A stretch of 39,802 bases of DNA. It comes from an uncultured Clostridia bacterium. GTDB taxonomy: Bacteria; Bacillota; Clostridia; RUG12999. Shown here piece by piece: positions 33,547-39,802 of the stretch. Numbering within the stretch: the stretch's first letter is position 1; each line of letters opens with the position of its first letter. Location of the stretch: the NCBI GenBank assembly GCA_934792465.1, contig CAKVOK010000031.1:1-39802 (forward strand), in the 5' to 3' direction. The notes below the pieces were generated by a model. It made no database searches. It worked only from the letters and a program-made list of their open reading frames with translations, and was not told the DNA's origin. The position numbers and the translations under genes were made by a program.

Positions 33547-34278
33547 ATGGACAAACAAAAGCTGTTGGGTCAAATTGCGGTATTTCTTTTATGTGTTTTC
33601 TTAGGATTTGTTATGTCCATTCAATACAGCAGCGTAAAACTCAGGAAAGACAGAACGGAAGGCGCACGAACAGACGAGCTTCAGGAGCTTCTGACAGCAG
33701 AAAAGGAAAAAACCGAAGTTCTGCAAAACCAGATAACGCAGATGCAGTCTACAATAGACAACTACCGCGATTCCATAGAACACAGCGGTTCGGCATACAA
33801 GGGCATGGAAAAAGACCTTGCCAAAGCCGAAACCCTCGCCGGCTTGAGCGATGTATACGGAACGGGAATAATACTTACGCTTGAGGACGCAAAGGTAATA
33901 GATACGGGCGGTCAGCCGGAAAACTATATAATTCACGACTACGATTTGAGAAACGTTGTAAACGAGCTTAAAGCTGCCGGTGCGGAAGCAATATCCGTAA
34001 ACGGTGAACGCATAATATCAACAACGTCAATCCGCTGCGTAGGACCTACTATAATAGTAAACAATACGAGAAAAAGCACACCTTTTGAAATTAAGGCAAT
34101 CGGAAACAGCGACGTTCTCGAAAATTCGCTTAATATGACAGGCGGTGTTTTAAACGAGCTTAAACCTTGGAAAATCGGCATAAACATACAGAAATCGGAG
34201 AAAGTGGAGATAAAAGCATACAGCGGTGCATTAAACTTTAATTATGCAACTGCTGCCAAGACAAAGGAAAATCAGTAA
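33547..34278 (+). CDS. DUF881 family protein
   Basis: Bitopic protein of 243 residues. One N-terminal membrane helix (about 8-26, IAVFLLCVFLGFVMSIQYS) is followed by a coiled coil (about 42-90, LQELLTAEKEKTEVLQNQ) and the DUF881 domain (about 100-230: GTGIILTLEDAKV, LRNVVNELKAAGAEAISVNG, AIGNSDVLENSLNMTGGV). These genes lie between divIB and ftsZ in many Clostridia and are taken as division-related. Many relatives carry two DUF881 copies; only one is here. AGGAGGAG precedes the ATG. Confidence 0.9.
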   Translation: MDKQKLLGQIAVFLLCVFLGFVMSIQYSSVKLRKDRTEGARTDELQELLTAEKEKTEVLQNQITQMQSTIDNYRDSIEHSGSAYKGMEKDLAKAETLAGLSDVYGTGIILTLEDAKVIDTGGQPENYIIHDYDLRNVVNELKAAGAEAISVNGERIISTTSIRCVGPTIIVNNTRKSTPFEIKAIGNSDVLENSLNMTGGVLNELKPWKIGINIQKSEKVEIKAYSGALNFNYATAAKTKENQ

Positions 34279-34296
34279 AACGGGGAGAAATGTGCT

Positions 34297-34656
34297 ATGT
34301 GGGTAATTTTAGGACTTATACTCGGAATAGTTTTGGGACTTGCGACAAATTACGTTATCCCTGCGGTAATGTCCAAATTTGTTGCCATAGGAATAATTGC
34401 GGCAGTCGATTCCGTTGTCGGCGCATGGCTTGCCAATATGCAGAAAACATTTGATGTGAATATATTCATAAGCGGTTTTTTCGTGAATACCATACTCGCT
34501 ATGGGTCTTACTTATATAGGATATTTACTCGACGTTGACATGAGCCTTGCGGCAATAATCGTTTTCGGAACGAGAATATTCAGCAATTTTGCGGCGATAA
34601 GAAGACAGTATTTCACACGTATAAAAATCAAGAAAGCTAAAGAAGAAAATAAATAA
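34297..34656 (+). CDS. sbp: Small basic protein Sbp (DUF1290)
   Basis: A 119-residue integral membrane protein with about four hydrophobic helices from the first residues (MWVILGLILGIVLGLATNYV) and a short basic tail (ARTRIKIKKAKEENK-like ending, KIKKAKEENK). The core FVAIGIIAAVDSVVGAWLAN and the pattern up to FSNFAAIRRQYF match DUF1290. Bacillus sbp lies just before ftsA-ftsZ; here it lies just before ftsZ with no ftsA. Role in division is inferred from position only. Confidence 0.9.
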   Translation: MWVILGLILGIVLGLATNYVIPAVMSKFVAIGIIAAVDSVVGAWLANMQKTFDVNIFISGFFVNTILAMGLTYIGYLLDVDMSLAAIIVFGTRIFSNFAAIRRQYFTRIKIKKAKEENK

Positions 34657-34679
34657 TTACCGGTGAGGGAGGAACAAAC

Positions 34680-35936
34680 ATGGAATTTGAAAGAGATGAG
34701 GCGAACACCGCCGTAATGAAAGTTGTCGGAGTAGGCGGCGGCGGTAATAACGCTATAAAAAGAATGATTAACTACGGAATGCGCGGTGTTGAATTTTACG
34801 CCGTAAATACAGACAGTCAGGTGCTTCAGAAAATACCGGAAGCCACTATTATACAAATCGGAGAAAAGCTCACAAGCGGCAGAGGTGCGGGCGCAAAACC
34901 CGAAGTGGGCAGAAAATCTGCGGAAGAAAGCATTGAAGCCATTAAAGAGGCGCTTTCCGGCGCAGAACTTGTGTTTGTAACGGCAGGCATGGGCGGCGGC
35001 ACAGGCACGGGAGCAGCTCCTGTCATAGCTTCTGTAGCACGTGAAATGGGAATACTCACAGTCGGCGTTGTTACGAAACCTTTCTCCATGGAAGGCAGAG
35101 TAAGAATGCGCCAGGCGGAAGAAGGCATTGCAAAGCTGCGCGAAAATGTTGATACTCTTGTAATCGTACCGAACGACAGGCTTTTGAAGGTGTCGGACAA
35201 GCGTACAACAATGGCAGAAGCCTTTAAAATGGCAGATGATGTGCTTCGCCAGGGCATACAGGGCATTTCGGATATAATACGCAGCAACGGAATAGTCAAT
35301 ATAGACTTTGCGGACGCAACCACCGTTATGAAAAACGGCGGCATAACACATATGGGCATAGGCAGAGCCAAGGGCGAACACAAAGCGGAAAGAGCCATCG
35401 ACATGGCTATGCACAGTCCTCTCCTCGAAACCTCCATAGACGGAGCAAAAGCAGTGCTTTTGAATATCGTCGGCGGCAAAGACTTAAACCTCTTTGAAAC
35501 GAACGAGGTCGGCAGCATAGTTCAGGAATACATAGATGAGGAAGCTGTATTTATATACGGCTTTGCAACGGACGAAAGTCTTGACGATGAAATCGTGGTA
35601 ACGCTTATAGCTACGGGATTCGAAGAAAATCAGCCTGTTAAAAAAATCAAAACAGAGCCTGTTCCCGAACCCGTGAAAGCTCCCGAATATACACCGTCGT
35701 TCTCCCCCATGGGCGGAACGGATTTGAAAAAAGAATTTTTCGGTTCGGTGAGATATTCCGAACCCAAGGTTCAGCCTCAGGAATACAAGCCTCAGCCGAG
35801 CAGAGTATATGAACCCGTGCAAATCGAAGAAGAAAACGATATAGATACATTTGAAACGTCCGCAAGAACCGCAGACTCCGAACCGAAAGGACGCAAGCGA
35901 ATGTTCCCCGACTGGCTTCTCGGACGTAAAAAATAA
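34680..35936 (+). CDS. ftsZ1: Cell division GTPase FtsZ, copy 1
   Basis: Tubulin-like GTPase that forms the Z ring. The 418-residue protein has VVGVGGGGNNA at 15-25, the G-box GGGTGTG at 105-111, and the T7 catalytic loop with N207, D209 and D212 intact (NIDFADATTVM), so it should polymerise and hydrolyse GTP. A Pro/Glu-rich linker (about 320-400) ends in the peptide MFPDWLLGRKK, the site for membrane tethers. A strong GAGGGAGG ribosome site precedes the ATG, 23 bases after sbp. It is co-transcribed with the dcw genes; ftsA is missing next to it. Confidence 0.97.
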   Translation: MEFERDEANTAVMKVVGVGGGGNNAIKRMINYGMRGVEFYAVNTDSQVLQKIPEATIIQIGEKLTSGRGAGAKPEVGRKSAEESIEAIKEALSGAELVFVTAGMGGGTGTGAAPVIASVAREMGILTVGVVTKPFSMEGRVRMRQAEEGIAKLRENVDTLVIVPNDRLLKVSDKRTTMAEAFKMADDVLRQGIQGISDIIRSNGIVNIDFADATTVMKNGGITHMGIGRAKGEHKAERAIDMAMHSPLLETSIDGAKAVLLNIVGGKDLNLFETNEVGSIVQEYIDEEAVFIYGFATDESLDDEIVVTLIATGFEENQPVKKIKTEPVPEPVKAPEYTPSFSPMGGTDLKKEFFGSVRYSEPKVQPQEYKPQPSRVYEPVQIEEENDIDTFETSARTADSEPKGRKRMFPDWLLGRKK

Positions 35937-35987
35937 TTATTTGTAAAAATATGTCAATCTAAAAGTAATATATTTCTAAAAAGAAAC

Positions 35988-36016
35988 TTGACTTTTGCGC
36001 ATAATTATGTTAAAAT
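35988..36016 (+). promoter_or_regulatory. Promoter of the second ftsZ gene
   Basis: -35 TTGACT (35988-35993), 17-base spacer, -10 TAAAAT (36011-36016), the closest match to consensus in the dcw cluster. Predicted start near 36023, giving a leader of about 90 bases. Confidence 0.85.
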
Positions 36017-36111
36017 GTTATATAGAGATTAACATAAAAAAATTACTGTGTTTTTTACATACATTAATTCGAGAATGCAGCGGTAAATATACTATGTAGG
36101 AGGAATAGCAA

Positions 36112-37290
36112 ATGGAGTTTGAAAAACCGAACGCAAACGTTGCCGTAATGAAAGTTGTCGGAGTAGGCGGCGGCGGTAACAATGCCGTTAAAAGAATGAT
36201 TGACCACGGGATGACGGATATTGAATTTATATCTATAAATACGGATTATCAGGTTTTGAAATCATCAAGCGCAACAAATAAAATACAGATAGGTGAAAAA
36301 CTTACGAAAGGTCTCGGCGCAGGTGCACGTCCGGAAATCGGAAGAAAGGCCGCCGAGGAAAACGTAGAAGAAATTTCAAAAGCAATAGAGGATGCAGAGC
36401 TTGTATTTGTAACGGCAGGTATGGGCGGCGGCACAGGTACGGGAGCTGCTCCCGTCATAGCTTCGATTGCCAAGAAAATGGGCAAGCTTACAATAGGCAT
36501 AGTTACGAAGCCTTTCACAATGGAGGGCAGAGTAAGAACACGCCAGGCGGAAGAAGGTATCGCACGTCTGCGCGAAAACGTTGATACGCTTGTAATTATC
36601 CCGAATGACAGACTTCTGATGATTGCCGACAAGAAAACAACAATGGCAGAAGCTTTCAAAATGGCAGACGATGTGCTTCGTCAGGGTATTCAGGGTATTT
36701 CCGATATAATCAAATATGAGGGAGATATTAACCTCGACTTTGCCGACGTTACTACAGTAATGCGTGACGGCGGACTTGCTCATATGGGCATAGGCAGAGC
36801 AAAGGGAGATAACAAAGCGGAAGAAGCTGCAAAATCGGCAATGAACAGTCCGCTTCTTGAAACAACTATAGACGGTGCAAAAGGCGTACTTCTGAATATT
36901 GTGGGCGGCAAGGACTTGAGCCTGTTCGATGCGAACAGCGTTGCCGAGTACATACAGGAATATATAGACGAGGACGCAACGTTCATATATGGAATCGCAA
37001 CGGACGACAGACTTGATGACGAGTTAATAGTAACGCTTATAGCTACGGGATTTGAAAATAACGAACCCGTGAAGAAAACTCCCGCAATTTCGGAAAAACC
37101 GAAAGCGCCGGAGCCGGTAAGACCGTCGGTATCGAATCCGTATACAAATACAATGGGAAGAAGTACACAAGACCTTAAAAACGAATTTTTCGGCAGAAAA
37201 GTCGAAGAACCGCAGCCTGCCGAAACAAACAGCGGCGAGGAAGAAGACGGCGGTTTTGTAATTCCCGATTGGTTGAGAGCAAACAGATAA
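36112..37290 (+). CDS. ftsZ2: Cell division GTPase FtsZ, copy 2
   Basis: Full-length second FtsZ of 392 residues, collinear with copy 1 through the GTPase domain: GGGTGTG at 105-111, N207, D209 and D212 in NLDFADVTTVM, all intact. The linker (about 320-375) is shorter, and the C-terminal peptide FVIPDWLRANR is closer to the usual form than that of copy 1. It is separated by 175 bases holding a strong promoter, so its dose can differ from copy 1. TAGGAGG precedes the ATG. A strong hairpin terminator follows the stop codon. Confidence 0.97.
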   Translation: MEFEKPNANVAVMKVVGVGGGGNNAVKRMIDHGMTDIEFISINTDYQVLKSSSATNKIQIGEKLTKGLGAGARPEIGRKAAEENVEEISKAIEDAELVFVTAGMGGGTGTGAAPVIASIAKKMGKLTIGIVTKPFTMEGRVRTRQAEEGIARLRENVDTLVIIPNDRLLMIADKKTTMAEAFKMADDVLRQGIQGISDIIKYEGDINLDFADVTTVMRDGGLAHMGIGRAKGDNKAEEAAKSAMNSPLLETTIDGAKGVLLNIVGGKDLSLFDANSVAEYIQEYIDEDATFIYGIATDDRLDDELIVTLIATGFENNEPVKKTPAISEKPKAPEPVRPSVSNPYTNTMGRSTQDLKNEFFGRKVEEPQPAETNSGEEEDGGFVIPDWLRANR

Positions 37291-37295
37291 ATTTC

Positions 37296-37341
37296 AAAAG
37301 AGGGTGTTGCAGAACAATTTCGTTTTGCAACACCCTCTTTT
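37296..37341 (+). terminator. Terminator after ftsZ2, likely bidirectional
   Basis: Perfect 16-bp stem: AAAAGAGGGTGTTGCA (37296-37311) with TGCAACACCCTCTTTT (37326-37341). The loop ACAATTTCGTTT resembles that of the hairpin at the window start. It closes the dcw transcript. Confidence 0.92.
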
Positions 37342-37343
37342 GC

Positions 37344-37427
37344 GGGGCTTTAGAAAAATAGTGCAGAATGGACAAACTGAGTCCCGAAGTCGTATATGTA
37401 TACGTCGAGCGGCGAAGTTTGTTCATA
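37344..37427. repeat. Dispersed repeat segment with palindromes after the ftsZ2 terminator
   Basis: 37344-37364 is the exact reverse complement of window bases 1-21. It is followed by an inverted repeat, ATGGACAAACT (37368-37378) with AGTTTGTTCAT (37416-37426), one G:T pair, enclosing the palindrome CGTATATGTATACG. No gene lies here. Confidence 0.75.
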
Positions 37428-37562
37428 GCATAAAGCAATATTTATCTTAGAAATTCGTTTTCAAACGAATTTCCACATCTGTTTTAATTCATTTTTATAC
37501 TTGGGGCTTTCGTTTATACCACTATATCGCTATTTCCTTGCTTTATGCGGTCTGTGCATTTT
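37415..37562 (+). repeat. Left arm of the inverted repeat around the two-component genes
   Basis: The core is a 121-bp element (37428-37548) with 11-base terminal inverted repeats GCATAAAGCAA and TTGCTTTATGC. It has an internal palindrome GAAATTCGTTT-TC-AAACGAATTTC (37450-37473). It is flanked by AAGTTTGTTCATA and GGTCTGTGCATTTT, which also recur in the right arm. It encodes no protein; the structure is MITE-like. Confidence 0.88.
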
Positions 37563-37575
37563 TCTAATGTCCCAT

Positions 37576-37604
37576 TTTTAATGTGGTTTTAATCTTTGTA
37601 TGAT
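37576..37604 (+). promoter_or_regulatory. Candidate promoter and response-regulator box of the two-component genes
   Basis: A direct repeat TTTTAAT at 37576-37582 and 37587-37593, 11 bases apart, stands six bases upstream of a -10-like TATGAT (37599-37604). OmpR-family regulators often bind 11-base-spaced direct repeats and replace a weak -35, as here, so self-activation is plausible. Confidence 0.5.
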
Positions 37605-37629
37605 AAATTAATTTCATGAGGTGATTTAT

Positions 37630-38304
37630 ATGCACATACTTGTTGTCGAAGACCAAAAAGATTTAAACAGGATAATAGCCAAGCGCCTGGAAAAAGAAGA
37701 TTATTCCGTTGACTGCTGTTTCAACGGACAAGACGCACTGGATTATATGGAAACCGGCGAATACGACGCCGTAATCATGGATATAATGATGCCGGTCATG
37801 GACGGAATAACTGCAGTCAAAGAGCTGCGAAACAAAAGAGACAAGACCCCTGTGCTTTTTCTGACGGCGAAAGACAGCGTTGCGGACAAGGTAGCGGGTC
37901 TGGACTGCGGTGCGGACGATTATCTTGTCAAGCCTTTCGCATTTGACGAGCTTTTGGCAAGAATACGTGTAATGACAAGGAAAACCGCCGGCGAAAGCAC
38001 AAACGTATTCGAGCTTGCCGATTTAAAAGTAGACGTATGCAAGCATACCGTTACAAGAGGCGGAAAGCCGATAGATTTGTCCTCCAAGGAATTTGCAATT
38101 CTCGAATACATGATACGCAACAAAGGCATAGTCCTGACAAGAGAAAAAATCGAAAATCATATCTGGAATTTTGATTACGAGGGCGGCAGCAACGTCATAG
38201 ACGTATACATAAGATATTTGCGAAAAAAGATAGATGATGATTATGATAACAAGCTGATAAAAACGATACGGGGCAGAGGTTATGTTTTGCGGGAGGACGT
38301 ATGA
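37630..38304 (+). CDS. OmpR-family response regulator
   Basis: The 224-residue regulator has a receiver domain (1 to about 118) with acidic pair E7-D8, phospho-acceptor D51 in VIMDIMMP, T79 and K101 in LVKPF. A winged-helix DNA-binding domain follows (about 128-224) with LSSKEFAILEYMIRNKG and VIDVYIRYLRKKID. The start is the ATG at 37630, six bases after GAGGTG; a GTG at 37621 overlaps that site. The stop codon overlaps the kinase start (ATGA), so the pair is co-translated. Closest in type to CutR/PhoP-like regulators; the signal is unknown. Confidence 0.95.
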   Translation: MHILVVEDQKDLNRIIAKRLEKEDYSVDCCFNGQDALDYMETGEYDAVIMDIMMPVMDGITAVKELRNKRDKTPVLFLTAKDSVADKVAGLDCGADDYLVKPFAFDELLARIRVMTRKTAGESTNVFELADLKVDVCKHTVTRGGKPIDLSSKEFAILEYMIRNKGIVLTREKIENHIWNFDYEGGSNVIDVYIRYLRKKIDDDYDNKLIKTIRGRGYVLREDV

Positions 38305-39656
38305 AAAGACTTTCCATAAAATTAAAAATAACCGCATGGTACACCATAGCCATGATTACAGTATCTTTAATAGCCCTTTTCGTAATGGCTTCAACCACGC
38401 AAAACGTACTTGAGCGCGAAGAGGTCGGAATGCTTATAAACATTGTAAACGGCAGCGCAAGGCGTGTTTTTGTAAAAGATAATACCATTGAATATGCACC
38501 GGGATTCAGACATCTTGACGGCGGCGTAAACATCATAATCTATGACAGGGACAATAATAAAATCAGCGGGGAGCTGCCGGACGGCGTTACCGATACGGAG
38601 GATTTTGAGGACGACCGCATAAGAACCGTAAAAGGCAGCAACAACAAGACATACCACATATACGAACGTATGATACCCGTACCGAATTACGGTACTATAA
38701 AAGTAAAAGGTATCAAGGACACGGCAGGCTCGGACAGAATCTTAAACTCTATAATCAGAAACAATATCTTGATTTATCTGCTGATTATACTTGCCGCAGC
38801 GGCAGGCGGATTTATACTTATCAAAAAAGCATTGCAGCCTGTTGAAAAAATAAGTGCCACAGCGAAAAAAATAAGCGAAAGCAACAATTTGTCGCAGCGT
38901 ATAGCACTCGGAAACGGCAATGATGAAATGCACGTTCTTGCGAATACGTTCGACGATATGCTTAATAAAATAGAAAGCTCGTTTGAAAAGGAAAAACAGT
39001 TTACCTCGGACGCCTCGCACGAACTGCGCACTCCGGTATCGGTAATTACATCGGAATGTGAATATGCGCAGAGCTGCGAACTTTCTGCCGAAGAATACGG
39101 CGAAACAATCGAAGTTATCGCACGTCAGGCAGACCGAATGACCTCGCTTATATCGCAGCTGCTGACAATATCGAGAATGGACAAGAACGCTCAAAAGGTA
39201 TGCTTTGAAGAATTTGATTTGAGCGAGCTTATAGAAATCGTGTGCGACGAGCAGACCGAAATTCACGACGAAAACATAACGCTGAAGCTCGACGTTGAGG
39301 AACACGTAAATATATATGCGGACAAGCCGCTTATGGCAAGACTGCTTATAAACCTGATAAGCAATGCGTATAAATACGGCAAAGACGGCGGCAGCGTGAC
39401 AGTTTCTCTCCGGCGCTGCGAAAACTGTGCGGTTATATCCGTAGCGGACAACGGCATAGGTATTTCGGAAGAAAATATAAATAAGATATGGGACAGATTT
39501 TATCGTGCCGATACGTCCAGGACGGACGATTCGAGCATGGGTCTCGGTCTTTCCATGGTAAAACAGATTGCGCAGGCACACGGCGGAACCGCCGAAGTGA
39601 GCAGCGTATTGGGGACAGGCTCAACTTTCACCGTCAAAATACCGGGACTGCGATAA
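38301..39656 (+). CDS. Membrane sensor histidine kinase
   Basis: Partner of the response regulator. The 451-residue protein has membrane helix 1 (about 10-31), an extracytoplasmic sensor of about 120 residues, membrane helix 2 (about 155-176), a HAMP linker (about 177-230) and HisKA with H240 in SDASHELRTPVSV. The ATP-binding domain has the N box NLISNAYKYG, G1 VADNGIGIS and G2 GLGLSM. All catalytic motifs are intact. It starts inside the regulator stop codon with GGGAGG upstream. Its stop codon touches the right arm of the inverted repeat. The sensor domain is not one I can name. Confidence 0.95.
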   Translation: MKRLSIKLKITAWYTIAMITVSLIALFVMASTTQNVLEREEVGMLINIVNGSARRVFVKDNTIEYAPGFRHLDGGVNIIIYDRDNNKISGELPDGVTDTEDFEDDRIRTVKGSNNKTYHIYERMIPVPNYGTIKVKGIKDTAGSDRILNSIIRNNILIYLLIILAAAAGGFILIKKALQPVEKISATAKKISESNNLSQRIALGNGNDEMHVLANTFDDMLNKIESSFEKEKQFTSDASHELRTPVSVITSECEYAQSCELSAEEYGETIEVIARQADRMTSLISQLLTISRMDKNAQKVCFEEFDLSELIEIVCDEQTEIHDENITLKLDVEEHVNIYADKPLMARLLINLISNAYKYGKDGGSVTVSLRRCENCAVISVADNGIGISEENINKIWDRFYRADTSRTDDSSMGLGLSMVKQIAQAHGGTAEVSSVLGTGSTFTVKIPGLR

Positions 39657-39802
39657 AATGCACAGACCGCATAAAGCAAAAAATACCGATATAATAGTAT
39701 AAATCCAAACACAGAATTATAAAAGTAAGCTAAAGCAGATGTTGAAATTCGTTTGAAAACGAATTTCTAAAATAAATATTGCTTTATGCTATGAACAAAC
39801 TT
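39655..39802 (-). repeat. Right arm of the inverted repeat around the two-component genes
   Basis: Reverse-complement copy of 37415-37562. The 121-bp core (39669-39789) has the same length as the left one, the same terminal GCATAAAGCAA/TTGCTTTATGC and the same internal palindrome (39744-39767). Identity is about 80-85% by eye, highest in the palindrome half. The shared flank TATGAACAAACTT runs to the last base of the window, so the repeat may continue beyond it. Confidence 0.88.

Noticed and set aside
37291..37630. CRISPR array in the repeat-rich gap after ftsZ2
   Set aside because: The repeats are palindromes and inverted copies with no regular unit-spacer pattern, and no cas genes are nearby.
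37630..39656. Recent foreign origin of the two-component genes judged by composition
   Set aside because: Codon use looks like that of neighbouring genes; only the flanking repeats suggest mobility.

Overview
The window reads as chromosomal DNA of an anaerobic Firmicute of class Clostridia, most like the Oscillospirales/Ruminococcaceae relatives. The evidence is a CIRCE-controlled hrcA-grpE-dnaK-dnaJ-prmA operon, a T-box in front of pheST, a dnaG-rpoD operon, and a division/cell-wall (dcw) cluster carrying the clostridial DUF881 and small-basic-protein genes. Base composition and codon use look uniform. No tRNA, rRNA, transposase, phage or CRISPR was seen. Both window ends fall inside repeats that also occur inside the window, so this is probably one whole contig broken at repeats.

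Layout. 1-1357 (minus): a GT2 polyprenyl-phosphate glycosyltransferase and a 6S RNA with its own promoter. 1358-7062 (minus): prmA, dnaJ, dnaK, grpE, hrcA with CIRCE. 7214-11132 (plus): dNTPase-like HD gene, dnaG, rpoD. 11191-12030 (plus): AraC-type regulator. 12077-15884 (plus): Phe T-box, pheS, pheT. 15925-20135 (minus): sugar-phosphate isomerase-like gene, DUF1292 gene, ruvX, and a glycosyltransferase fused to a CsaB-type pyruvyl transferase. 20136-20572: a hairpin-rich repeat region with a promoter and a possible 42-codon leader. 20573-21965 (minus): DUF2508, DUF4363 and DUF421 genes. 22106-37290 (plus): mraZ, rsmH, a 41-residue membrane peptide, ftsL-like, spoVD/ftsI-like PBP, murE, mraY, ftsW/spoVE, murG, murA, divIB/ftsQ, DUF881, sbp and two tandem ftsZ genes. 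37415-39802: a two-component system between two inverted copies of a 148-bp repeat.

How the genes work together. Most of the window is growth and division machinery: protein folding under HrcA control, replication and transcription initiation (DnaG, SigA), phenylalanine charging under T-box control, and lipid II synthesis plus septation. The dcw cluster has a strong promoter followed by phased MraZ-type boxes, then likely internal promoters before the PBP, murA and the second ftsZ. It lacks murF, murD, murC, ddl and ftsA.

The most unusual items are: the two-component cassette bounded by inverted MITE-like elements; two full-length FtsZ paralogues with a near-consensus promoter between them; an interlocking pair of inverted repeats before murA; a MurE whose substrate motif reads DNPA rather than DNPR; the repeat/leader region at 20136-20572; and an unannotated 41-residue membrane peptide in the dcw operon. 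All calls come from reading the sequence; no database search was run.
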